Shown here: positions 1 to 8,499 of the stretch, in pieces
Layout of the letters: every line of letters starts with the position of its first letter
Position numbering within the stretch: position 1 is the stretch's first letter
From: Comamonas_C sp026954015
GTDB lineage: Bacteria > Pseudomonadota > Gammaproteobacteria > Burkholderiales > Burkholderiaceae_C
Assembly (NCBI GenBank): GCA_035063785.1
Contig: JAPSFS010000005.1
Coordinates: 1 to 64,000 of the forward strand
Direction of reading: 5' to 3'
Length of the DNA: 64,000 bases
Made by a program: the position numbers and the translations under genes
The notes under the pieces: model-generated
The model's database searches: none
Seen by the model: only the letters and a program-made list of their open reading frames with translations
What the model was told of the DNA's origin: nothing

Positions 1-2
1 CC

Positions 3-944
3 GAGTGGGGCGTGATCAGCATGTGGGACGTGGACACCATCTACAAGGTGCCGCGCATGCTGCACGAGCAGGGCCTGGACGGCCTGATCTGCGACAAGCT
101 GCGCCTGAACACGCGCCCGGCGCAACTGCAGCGCTGGGACGACCTGGTGCACGAGACCGAGCACCCGCAAGGCGAGGTGCGTGTGGCCATGGTAGGCAAG
201 TACGTCGAGCTCACCGACGCCTACAAATCGGTGAACGAGGCGCTCAAGCACGCGGGCATGCACAACCACGTGCGCGTGCAGATCACCCACCTCGATTCCG
301 AGACCATCAGCGACGCGAACGCCGAGCAGCAGCTCGGAAGTTTCGACGCCATCCTCGTGCCCGGCGGCTTTGGCTCGCGCGGCATCGAGGGCAAGATTTC
401 GACGGCGCGGTTCGCGCGCGAGCACAAGCTGCCCTACCTCGGCATCTGCCTCGGGATGCAGGTGGCGACCATCGAATACGCGCGCCACGTGGCAGGCATG
501 GCCAGCGCCAATTCGACCGAGTTCGACGCGAAGACGCCCTACCCCGTCATCGCCCTGATCACCGAATGGAAGGATGCGGACGGCAGCATCAAGACGCGCG
601 ACGAGCATTCCGATCTGGGCGGCACCATGCGCCTGGGCGCGCAAAGCTCGGACGTGCAGCCGGGCACGCTCGCGCACCAGATCTACGGCGACGTCGTCAC
701 CGAGCGCCACCGCCACCGCTACGAGGCCAACGTGCAGTACCTCGACCAGCTGCGCCAGGCGGGCCTCGTGATTTCCGCGCTCACGCAGCGCGAGCACCTG
801 ACGGAAATCGTCGAGCTGCCGCAGAGCGTGCACCCCTGGTTCATCGGCGTGCAGTTCCACCCCGAATTCAAGTCGGCGCCGTGGAGCGGACACCCGCTGT
901 TCAATTCCTTCATCGCCGCGGCCGTCGCGCGGCACCGGGGCTGA
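3..944 (+). CDS. pyrG: CTP synthase, C-terminal part (5' end outside window)
   Basis: CTP synthase aminates UTP to CTP using glutamine, the last step of pyrimidine nucleotide synthesis. Only the last ~313 codons are present; the reading frame is open at the left edge, so the synthetase domain lies upstream. What remains is the end of the synthetase domain and the class I glutamine amidotransferase domain. The nucleophile motif GICLGMQ is visible, as is the catalytic His/Glu motif in VQFHPEF near the C-terminus. The gene ends 5 nt before kdsA, and the order pyrG-kdsA-eno is usual in beta- and gammaproteobacteria, so co-transcription is likely. No damage is seen in the visible part. Confidence 0.97.
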   Translation, partial: EWGVISMWDVDTIYKVPRMLHEQGLDGLICDKLRLNTRPAQLQRWDDLVHETEHPQGEVRVAMVGKYVELTDAYKSVNEALKHAGMHNHVRVQITHLDSETISDANAEQQLGSFDAILVPGGFGSRGIEGKISTARFAREHKLPYLGICLGMQVATIEYARHVAGMASANSTEFDAKTPYPVIALITEWKDADGSIKTRDEHSDLGGTMRLGAQSSDVQPGTLAHQIYGDVVTERHRHRYEANVQYLDQLRQAGLVISALTQREHLTEIVELPQSVHPWFIGVQFHPEFKSAPWSGHPLFNSFIAAAVARHRG

Positions 945-949
945 GCACC

Positions 950-1807
950 ATGCGCCTGTGCGACTTCGACATCGGGCTCGACCGCCCCTTCTTCCTCATC
1001 GCCGGCCCCTGCGTGGTCGAGAGCGAGCAGCTGCAGATGGACGTGGCCGGCCAGCTCAAGGAGATCACCGCGAGCCTGGACGTGCCCTTCATCTTCAAGA
1101 GCAGCTTCGACAAGGCCAACCGCAGCTCGGGCACGAGCTTTCGCGGCCCCGGCATGGAAAAGGGGCTGGACATCCTCGCGAAGGTGAAGAAGGCCGTCGG
1201 CGTGCCCGTGCTCACCGACGTGCACACCGAGGCCGAGGTACCCACCGTCGCCGCCGTGGTGGACGTGCTGCAGACCCCCGCCTTCCTCTGCCGCCAGACC
1301 GATTTCATCCGCGCCGTGGCGCAGTCGGGCAGGCCGGTGAACATCAAGAAGGGCCAGTTCCTTGCACCGCATGACATGAAAAACGTCATCGACAAGGCAC
1401 GCGCCGCCGCGCGCGAGAAGGGCTTGCCGGAAGACAACTTCATGGCCTGCGAACGCGGCGCGAGCTTTGGCTACAACAACCTCGTGAGCGACATGCGCTC
1501 GCTCGCGATCATGCGCGAGACGGGCGCTCCGGTGGTCTTTGACGCCACGCACAGCGTGCAGCTGCCCGGCGGCAACGGCACGAGCAGCGGCGGCGTGCGC
1601 GAGATGGTGCCGGTGCTGGCGCGCGCGGCCGTGGCCGTGGGGGTGGCGGGCCTGTTCATGGAAACCCACCCCGACCCGCTGCATGCCCTGTCGGACGGCC
1701 CCAACGCGGTGCCGCTCAAACACATGCGCGCGCTGCTCGAATCGCTGCGCGAGCTCGACGCCGCGGCCAAGCGCCGCCCCTTTCTTGAAAACGACTTTGG
1801 AGTCTGA
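950..1807 (+). CDS. kdsA: 3-deoxy-8-phosphooctulonate synthase (KDO-8-P synthase)
   Basis: This cytoplasmic aldolase condenses phosphoenolpyruvate with arabinose-5-phosphate to KDO-8-phosphate, a precursor of the lipopolysaccharide inner core. The product is 285 aa, the normal family length. It shows the N-terminal IAGPCVVES motif, the FKSSFDKANR segment, and the TDVHTE and FDATHSVQLPGG segments expected of KdsA rather than of DAHP synthase. The ATG at 950 is chosen because it follows the pyrG stop directly and aligns with the usual KdsA N-terminus; the frame is open further upstream only as antisense-like noise. It sits in a tight pyrG-kdsA-DUF1330 cluster. Confidence 0.97.
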   Translation: MRLCDFDIGLDRPFFLIAGPCVVESEQLQMDVAGQLKEITASLDVPFIFKSSFDKANRSSGTSFRGPGMEKGLDILAKVKKAVGVPVLTDVHTEAEVPTVAAVVDVLQTPAFLCRQTDFIRAVAQSGRPVNIKKGQFLAPHDMKNVIDKARAAAREKGLPEDNFMACERGASFGYNNLVSDMRSLAIMRETGAPVVFDATHSVQLPGGNGTSSGGVREMVPVLARAAVAVGVAGLFMETHPDPLHALSDGPNAVPLKHMRALLESLRELDAAAKRRPFLENDFGV

Positions 1808-1810
1808 ACC

Positions 1811-2101
1811 ATGCCCTGCGGCTACATCATCGCGTCGGTGGACATCACCAACCAGGCGGCGTACGACGTCTACAAGAAACTCAGCACCGAGGCGATCCGC
1901 GTGCACGGCGCCGAGGTGCTGGTGCGCGGCGGCAAGGTCGAGACGCTGGAAGGCGGCTGGAACCCGGGTCGCACCGTGATCCTCAAGTTCCCGAGCGTCG
2001 AGGCGGCCAAGACCTACTGGGATTCGCCCGAATACCGCGCCGCGCGCGCCGCGCGCGAAGGCGCCTGCGTGATGCGCATGGTCGTCGTCGAAGGCGCATG
2101 A
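1811..2101 (+). CDS. DUF1330 family protein
   Basis: A small 96-aa cytoplasmic protein of the DUF1330 family, an alpha/beta ferredoxin-like fold of unknown biochemical role. It has the typical N-terminal stretch YIIASVDITNQAAYDVYKK, the central GGKVETLEGGWNPGR segment and the downstream FPSVEAAKTYWDSPEY segment. The start follows the kdsA stop by 3 nt, so it is almost certainly co-transcribed with pyrG and kdsA. The stop codon is followed within 10 nt by a copy of the dispersed AGCTGCT repeat. No function is assigned. Confidence 0.88.
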   Translation: MPCGYIIASVDITNQAAYDVYKKLSTEAIRVHGAEVLVRGGKVETLEGGWNPGRTVILKFPSVEAAKTYWDSPEYRAARAAREGACVMRMVVVEGA

Positions 2102-2104
2102 TAC

Positions 2105-2160
2105 TTTTTCGATAGCTGCTGGCGCTTGCTGCACAAGCGCTGCAGCCATATTTCTTTGTT
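2105..2160 (+). repeat. Family I dispersed palindromic element, copy 1
   Basis: The spacer between the DUF1330 gene and eno holds GATAGCTGCTGGCGCTTG, a short loop, then CAAGCGCTGCAGCC and a T/A-rich tail. CGCTTG and CAAGCG pair to give a small hairpin. The same layout recurs seven more times in the window, mostly between genes. The following T-rich stretch could let this copy act as a weak terminator, but that is inference. Confidence 0.75.
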
Positions 2161-2202
2161 ATTTTTGAGTCCCGCGACTCTGACACCCTCCCAAGGATCT
2201 CC

Positions 2203-3489
<1,287 letters not shown>

Positions 3490-3513
3490 CCCCCGCGCCC
3501 AGGCGAGCCCACC

Positions 3514-3819
3514 GTGGGCGCACGCACCGTAGCCCTGCTGCTGCTCCTGTTGCTGCTGCTCATCCACGTGCAGCTGTGGAGCGGGCGCGGCAGCCTCAGT
3601 GACGTGGCCGCGATGCGCACGCAGCTTGCCGAGCAGCAGGCCGCCAACGCCAAGGCGCGCCTGGCCAACGAGCACCTGGCCGCCGAAGTGCAGGATCTCA
3701 AGCAGGGCCTGGACATGGTCGAGGAAAAAGCCCGCAGCGAGCTGGGCATGGTCAAGCCGGGCGAAATCTACGTGCAGGTCGCGCCCGGCACGGCGCCTCA
3801 GGCCAAGGCAAAGCGCTGA
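3514..3819 (+). CDS. ftsB: Cell division protein FtsB
   Basis: FtsB is a bitopic inner-membrane divisome protein that joins FtsL and FtsQ and helps to activate septal peptidoglycan synthesis. The 101-aa product begins with a leucine-rich transmembrane helix (residues ~6-18) followed by a coiled coil rich in Ala, Glu and Leu (residues ~28-72), as expected. It starts at GTG 3514 directly after eno, the usual neighbour. Its last 22 nt overlap, tail to tail, the 3' end of the minus-strand MBL-fold gene. Confidence 0.93.
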   Translation: MGARTVALLLLLLLLLIHVQLWSGRGSLSDVAAMRTQLAEQQAANAKARLANEHLAAEVQDLKQGLDMVEEKARSELGMVKPGEIYVQVAPGTAPQAKAKR

Positions 3820-4706
3820 TCCTCGCGCTGGCGCACGCGGCCCTGCCGGGCAAGGCGCGCCAGGTGCAGCGCGGCCGTGCGCCGCTCGGCGCTCGCGACA
3901 TACGGCCACGCCACACCAGCGGGATACAGCAGATGGCGGCCGGCAAGCTGTGCCAGCGTCTGCGGCCCCTCGGCCAGCCACGCAAGCAGGCGCTCGTCGC
4001 GCTCGGCGATCTTGCCCGCATACCGGTCAAGCAGCGCCAGGAACTCGGCGCGTTCGGTCACCACGCCCTTGTGGTGCGAAGTCACCCACACCCGCGCGTC
4101 GATCTCGCGCACGCGCGCCAGGCTGCACTCGAACGCATCGAGGTCCGAGGTCGCGTCGCCGTAGTACGGCCCGAAGCCGGTCAGGTCGATGTCGCCGATG
4201 AAGGCCACGCCCTCGCTCTCGACCACCAGCGCGCTGTGCCCCGCGGTATGCCCCGGCAGGTGGTGCGCGCGCACGCGCACGCCGCCGCCCAACTCCCAGA
4301 CGGAGCCATCGGCGTAGGCCGTGGCGTCGGGGCGCGGCGCGTAATCGAAGTCGCGCTCGATGACCACGCGCAGCGCGTCCAGCACGTCGGGCGGGTAGCC
4401 GTAGTGCGCGGCCAGGCCCTGCCAGGACTGTGCCGCCGCCAGATCGGCCGCGTGCACCTGCACCGCCACGCGCGGCAGATGCGCAAGCGCCACCATGTGG
4501 TCTTCGTGCACGTGGCCGAGCACGACGAGATCGGCGCGCTCCAGCTCGGCAAGGTGCTGCCGCGCGACCAGCGGCGTGTCGAAGGCAACGCAAACGTCCG
4601 CGCCGCGCACCAGCACCTGGTTGCCATCGGGGTACTTGCCCGAACGCGCGCCGGGCCAGATACGCACCGGCCCGAATTCGATCGCGTCGGTTACTTCCAT
4701 ATCCAT
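3798..4706 (-). CDS. MBL-fold metallo-hydrolase
   Basis: A 302-aa metallo-beta-lactamase superfamily hydrolase, substrate unknown. The zinc-binding signature HVHEDH is present (about residues 67-72), followed by GHTAGHS, GDIDLTGFG and SHHKGVV, matching the remaining metal ligands of the fold. A C-terminal winged-helix-like segment (YPAGVAWPYVASAERR) resembles the tail of LACTB2/glyoxalase-II-like members. The start at 4706 (MDMEV) is preferred because protein-like sequence begins there; upstream in-frame sequence is antisense to hslO. A family I repeat lies exactly over the start codon. The gene is downstream of hslO on the same strand and probably co-transcribed with it. Confidence 0.85.
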   Translation of the reverse strand: MDMEVTDAIEFGPVRIWPGARSGKYPDGNQVLVRGADVCVAFDTPLVARQHLAELERADLVVLGHVHEDHMVALAHLPRVAVQVHAADLAAAQSWQGLAAHYGYPPDVLDALRVVIERDFDYAPRPDATAYADGSVWELGGGVRVRAHHLPGHTAGHSALVVESEGVAFIGDIDLTGFGPYYGDATSDLDAFECSLARVREIDARVWVTSHHKGVVTERAEFLALLDRYAGKIAERDERLLAWLAEGPQTLAQLAGRHLLYPAGVAWPYVASAERRTAALHLARLARQGRVRQREDQRFALA

Positions 4707-4748
4707 AGCTGCTTGCGCTTGTCCATGGGGCGCCAGAGCCGAATTTCG
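4704..4748 (+). repeat. Family I dispersed palindromic element, copy 2
   Basis: The element reads ATAGCTGCTTGCGCTTG then a loop, GGGGCGCCAGAGCC and a GAATTT tail. The second arm is damaged (GGGGCG in place of CAAGCG), so the hairpin is weaker than in other copies. It covers the first codon and 5' untranslated region of the minus-strand MBL gene. Confidence 0.7.
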
Positions 4749-4767
4749 TGCATGAATCCCGGCGAAA

Positions 4768-5730
4768 TCATTGCACGCCGGACGGCGCCGGCGGCTGGCT
4801 CGACGCACTGGTGAACAGGTGCGCCGCATCCACCGCGTCAAAGCGGTACTGCTGTCCGCAATACTCGCACCCCACCTCGACGTTGCCGCGCTCGCGCAGG
4901 ATGTCCTGCACCTCGTGCTGGCCAAGCGCGCGCAGCATGCCCGCGACGCGCTCGCGCGAGCAGGTGCAGGCAAACTGCGGGCCGTCCGCGCCGTGGCGCG
5001 GCGCAAAGACGAGCAGCTTTTCCTGCCAGAACAGGCGCTGCAGCACGGCGGACGGCTCCAGCGCCAGCAGTTCCTCGCGCGTGAGGCTCGCGGCCAGCGT
5101 GGCGATGCGCTGGTAATCCTCGTCGGCATCGCCCGCGCCCCCGGGATTGCCCGCGCCCTGCCGCGGCATGCGCTGCACCAGCAGACCGGCGGCCACCGCG
5201 CCGTCGGCCGCGAGCACCAGCGTGGTCTCCAATTGCTCCGAGCGGTGCATGTAGCCCTGCAGGGCCTGCGCCAGCGTGGGCTGCGCGCGCCCAGCGTCGT
5301 CCGTGAGCGCGACGATGCCCTGGTAGGGCTGGCGAGCGGGCCCGCGCGATTGCGGGTCGAGCGTGATCGCGCAGCGCCCCTTGCCATCGCGGTTCACCAG
5401 CTCGGCCAGTTGGGCGCCCTCGGGCACCTCGGCGCCGACCGACGCAGTGGCACGCACGCCCAGATCAGAGCGCACCTGCGCGACAGCCATGCGCACCGGG
5501 CCGTCGCCCGCAATCTGCAGGATCAGCGCGCCATCGAACTTCACGTGCGCATGCATGAGCACGCCCGCGGCCAGCATTTCGCCCAGCAGCGACGCCACGG
5601 GCGGCGCGTAGGCTCCGGTTTCGGTGTTGGCCGCGCGTCGGCGCAGCACCTCGGTCCAGGCATCGGTCAGGCGCACGATCGCGCCGCGCACCGGCAGGCC
5701 ATCGAACAGGAAGCGCTGCAGTTGCGACAC
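4768..5730 (-). CDS. hslO: Redox-regulated chaperone Hsp33
   Basis: Hsp33 is a cytosolic holdase chaperone activated by oxidation: reduced, it binds zinc through four cysteines; under oxidative stress these form disulfides and expose the client-binding surface. The 320-aa product has the C-terminal zinc motif CxC (CTCSRERV) followed by CxxC (CEYC), and the family block beginning RFLFDGLPVRGAIVRL at the N-terminus. The start is GTG at 5730. It lies 1 nt downstream of the carbonic anhydrase-like gene and 61 nt upstream of the MBL gene, suggesting a three-gene minus-strand operon. Confidence 0.95.
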   Translation of the reverse strand: MSQLQRFLFDGLPVRGAIVRLTDAWTEVLRRRAANTETGAYAPPVASLLGEMLAAGVLMHAHVKFDGALILQIAGDGPVRMAVAQVRSDLGVRATASVGAEVPEGAQLAELVNRDGKGRCAITLDPQSRGPARQPYQGIVALTDDAGRAQPTLAQALQGYMHRSEQLETTLVLAADGAVAAGLLVQRMPRQGAGNPGGAGDADEDYQRIATLAASLTREELLALEPSAVLQRLFWQEKLLVFAPRHGADGPQFACTCSRERVAGMLRALGQHEVQDILRERGNVEVGCEYCGQQYRFDAVDAAHLFTSASSQPPAPSGVQ

Positions 5731-5731
5731 G

Positions 5732-6256
5732 TCAGCCGATTTTCCTGAGCCCCGCCTTGAAGCGGCGCGCGTTCTCGACGTAGTGCCTGGCGCTCCAGCG
5801 CAGGCCCTCGATCTGCTCGGGCGTGAGCTGGCGCACCGCGCGCGCGGGGCTGCCGATGATCATCGAGCCGTCGGGAAACTCCTTGCCCTCGGTCACGAGC
5901 GCGCCCGCGCCCACGAGGCAGTTCTTGCCGATCCGCGCGCCATTGAGCACGACCGCGCCGATGCCGATCAGCGATTCGTCGCCGATGGTGCAGCCGTGCA
6001 GCATCACCTGGTGGCCCACGGTGACGCGCTCGCCTATCGTGAGCGGCATGCCCAGGTCGGCGTGCAGCACGCTCGCGTCCTGCACGTTGCTGCCCGCGCC
6101 TATCGTGATGTGCTCGGTGTCGCCGCGCACCACGGCGGCGAACCACACGCTTGCATCCTCGCCCAGCGTCACTGCGCCCATCACCTCGGCGCTGTCCGCC
6201 ACCCAGCTCGTGGCCGCCAGCCTCGGCGCCACGCCGTCCAGTTCATAAATTGCCAT
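5732..6256 (-). CDS. Gamma-carbonic anhydrase-like left-handed beta-helix protein
   Basis: A 174-aa protein of the gamma-carbonic anhydrase/PaaY/YrdA family. Hexapeptide repeats run through the middle (VRGDTEHITIGAGSNVQD..., GERVTVG, IGIGAVVLNGARIG). Three histidines in the usual metal positions are visible (SVLHAD, VGHQV, MLHGC). Family members trimerise and bind zinc or iron; carbonic anhydrase activity is established for only some, so the reaction is uncertain. The ATG at 6256 follows a GGAAGG ribosome-binding site and a -10-like TACAAT on the minus strand at 6295-6290. It is the first gene of the operon with hslO and is divergent from the DUF455 gene. Confidence 0.9.
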   Translation of the reverse strand: MAIYELDGVAPRLAATSWVADSAEVMGAVTLGEDASVWFAAVVRGDTEHITIGAGSNVQDASVLHADLGMPLTIGERVTVGHQVMLHGCTIGDESLIGIGAVVLNGARIGKNCLVGAGALVTEGKEFPDGSMIIGSPARAVRQLTPEQIEGLRWSARHYVENARRFKAGLRKIG

Positions 6257-6289
6257 CGCGCGCCTTCCGCCGTGCCACTGAGAATTACC

Positions 6290-6295
6290 ATTGTA
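6290..6295 (-). promoter_or_regulatory. Candidate -10 box for the gamma-CA/hslO operon
   Basis: On the minus strand TACAAT lies 34 nt before the ATG at 6256, giving a short 5' UTR with a GGAAGG ribosome-binding site. No convincing -35 box is seen. Confidence 0.35.
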
Positions 6296-6298
6296 GGG

Positions 6299-7099
6299 AT
6301 GGACTTGCGCGAACGTGCCCTGCGGGTGCTCTGCCTCGGCGATGTAGATGAAAAACTGGCGGGAGCGCTTGCCCTGCAAGCGCAAGCAGCTACGCTGCCC
6401 ATAGCAATAGCGGCGTCGATCACCCCGCCGCGCGCGCTCCCCGGCCTGCCGACGCGGCCCGCGCTGCTGCCGCCCACGCAAGTGCCGCGGCGCTCGCCAG
6501 CCAGCGTCGAAGGCCGCGCGGCATTGGTCCACGCAATCGCGCACATCGAATTCAACGCCGTCAACCTGGCGCTGGACGCCGTCTGGCGCTTTCCCGGCAT
6601 GCCCGAGGCGTACTACCGCGACTGGACGCGGGTGGCCGCCGAAGAGGCCCACCACTTCGCGCTGCTGCGCACGCACCTGCGCACCTTCCTGGCGCACGAC
6701 TACGGCGACTTTCCGGCGCACCAGGGCCTGTGGAGCATGTGCGAGCAGACGGGGGGCGACATCGTCGCGCGCATGGCGCTCGTGCCGCGCACGCTGGAGG
6801 CGCGCGGACTGGACGCGACGCCGCTGATCCAGCGCAAGCTGCGCGCCGTGGGCACGCCCGACGCGCTGGATGCGGTGGCCATCCTCGACCTGATCCTGCG
6901 CGAGGAAATCGGCCACGTCGCGATCGGCAACCACTGGTACCACTGGCTGTGCACCCAACGCAGCCTGGAGCCGCTGGCGCACTACCAGCGCCTGGCGAGG
7001 CACTACCGCGCTCCGCGCGCCAAGCCCCCGCTGAACGGCGCGGCACGGCGCGCCGCCGGGTTCACCGACGCCGAGCTGCACTGGCTTGCGGGCCATTGA
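6299..7099 (+). CDS. DUF455 family ferritin-like di-iron protein
   Basis: A 266-aa protein of the DUF455 (COG2833-type) family, ferritin-like helical bundles of unknown substrate, probably cytosolic. Carboxylate/histidine ligand motifs for a di-iron site are visible: HIEFNAV (~residue 80), EEAHHF (~residue 117) and EEIGHVAIG (~residue 203). The ATG at 6299 is the most plausible start, but no good ribosome-binding site precedes it and the frame is open upstream. Codons ~18-32 are read through a family I repeat, giving the ALALQAQAA segment, so the N-terminal part is partly repeat-derived. The gene is divergent from the carbonic anhydrase-like gene. Confidence 0.85.
   Translation: MDLRERALRVLCLGDVDEKLAGALALQAQAATLPIAIAASITPPRALPGLPTRPALLPPTQVPRRSPASVEGRAALVHAIAHIEFNAVNLALDAVWRFPGMPEAYYRDWTRVAAEEAHHFALLRTHLRTFLAHDYGDFPAHQGLWSMCEQTGGDIVARMALVPRTLEARGLDATPLIQRKLRAVGTPDALDAVAILDLILREEIGHVAIGNHWYHWLCTQRSLEPLAHYQRLARHYRAPRAKPPLNGAARRAAGFTDAELHWLAGH
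6351..6393 (-). repeat. Family I dispersed palindromic element, copy 3 (inside coding sequence)
   Basis: Read on the minus strand the element is GTAGCTGCTTGCGCTTG, loop, CAAGCGCTCCCGCC and a GTTT tail. It is embedded in frame near the 5' end of the DUF455 gene and encodes its QAQAA-containing segment. Confidence 0.75.
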
Positions 7100-7211
7100 T
7101 TCCCTTCGCGAGGGCGGTGCGCGCCGCTTCCCTACAATGCACGGCAGATTGCCCGCAGCAGCGGCCCGGGCTTCATTTGCGCAACAGCGCACCCCGTCAC
7201 GATAGCGACGC

Positions 7212-8471
7212 ATGACCAGCACCCCACCTTCCTCCAGCGTTGCACCCGGTACATCGATGGCGGGTGCCATGATCGCACGCCAGGCGATCGTGAACGGAGG
7301 GCAGGCGGTCGTCGGCTATGAACTCTTCGATCGCTCGCACGCACGCAACGACCACACCGCCGCGAGCGACGTGCTCGCGGTCTTCAGCGTGCTGTCGCAC
7401 GTCGGCACGGAAGAACTCATCGGCAAGTCGCTGCTCTTCGTCAACTGCACGCACGAAAGCCTCTCGGGTGGCCACCTCGAGCTCGTCAATCCCGACCGGA
7501 TCGTGCTTGAGATTCCACCGCTGGACAACGACGCGCTCGCCGAAGTACCTGCCCGCGTGCCGCTGCTGGCCGCACTGCGCGAACGCGGCTTTCACCTCGC
7601 GTTCAACCAGACCGTGCTCGAATCGGCCTACGCGCCCTGGCTCGTGCTGGCCGACTTCATCAAGCTTGATCTGTCGGTACTGCCGCCCGACCAGGCCACC
7701 GTGCTCATCAACCATGCGCGGGGCCATACGGACGCCGAACTGGTCGCCGAAAAGATCGAGACCGCCCAGCAATACGACCTGGTTTCCTCGCTCGGTGTCG
7801 AGATGTTCCAGGGCTACTGGTTTGCACGACCCTCGCTGGTGCAGACCCGGCTGCTGAGCCCGACGCAGGCTTCGCTCATCGAGCTGCTCAATCTGGTGCG
7901 CGGGCAGGCCACCACGGCGGCCATCGAAGAGGTGCTCAAGAAAGACGCGGCGCTGGCGTTCAACCTCATGCGGCTCATCAACTCGGCCGGTCTGGGCCTG
8001 CCACGCGAGATCACTTCGTTTCGTGATGCGGTGATGCTGCTGGGCCTCAAGCGGCTCTTTCGCTGGGCGGCGATGCTGCTCACGGCCACGCGCAACGGCG
8101 ACGCGCCGCCCGCCGTCGGCCACACCGCGGTGGTGCGCGGGCGCTTCATGGAACTGCTCGCGCTGGCATCGCCGTCGCGCGAACAGGCCGACGAAGCATT
8201 CCTTGCAGGCATGTTCTCGATGCTGGACCAGATGCTCGGCATCCCGCTGCCACAGGCGCTGGATCTGCTCGACCTGGCGCCCGAGCTCGTCGAGCAGATC
8301 CTGGAGCGCAATGGAGCGCTCGGCCACCTGCTGACGCTCGTGCAGACCTGCGAGACCAACGACGATCACGCTTTCGACGATGCGCTGGCGCGCGTGCCAC
8401 TGTCCAGCAAGGACATCAACATGGCACACCTGCAGGCGCTCGCCTGGGCCGACCAGATCACCGCACCCTGA
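7212..8471 (+). CDS. Degenerate EAL-HDOD signalling protein (paralogue 1)
   Basis: A 419-aa cytosolic protein with an N-terminal EAL-like domain (residues ~18-190) and a C-terminal HDOD domain (residues ~200-390), the YuxH-like architecture. The EAL signature is replaced by YELF and the metal-binding Asp-Asp region by KLDLS/NQTV-type residues, so c-di-GMP phosphodiesterase activity is probably lost; ligand binding or protein-protein signalling is more likely. The HDOD part shows the TTAAIEEVLKKDAALAFNL and SFRDAVMLLGLKRLFRW blocks. A close paralogue follows 28 nt downstream. HDOD-EAL proteins are commonly linked to stress, motility or c-di-GMP control, but no target is visible here. Confidence 0.85.
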   Translation: MTSTPPSSSVAPGTSMAGAMIARQAIVNGGQAVVGYELFDRSHARNDHTAASDVLAVFSVLSHVGTEELIGKSLLFVNCTHESLSGGHLELVNPDRIVLEIPPLDNDALAEVPARVPLLAALRERGFHLAFNQTVLESAYAPWLVLADFIKLDLSVLPPDQATVLINHARGHTDAELVAEKIETAQQYDLVSSLGVEMFQGYWFARPSLVQTRLLSPTQASLIELLNLVRGQATTAAIEEVLKKDAALAFNLMRLINSAGLGLPREITSFRDAVMLLGLKRLFRWAAMLLTATRNGDAPPAVGHTAVVRGRFMELLALASPSREQADEAFLAGMFSMLDQMLGIPLPQALDLLDLAPELVEQILERNGALGHLLTLVQTCETNDDHAFDDALARVPLSSKDINMAHLQALAWADQITAP

Positions 8472-8499
8472 GACGCAACCTTCCACACACCGCTGCACG

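Noticed and set aside
719..2149. A 476-codon minus-strand open frame antisense to kdsA
   Set aside because: Composition is His/Ala/Val-rich with no motif; kdsA, DUF1330 and pyrG on the plus strand explain the region.
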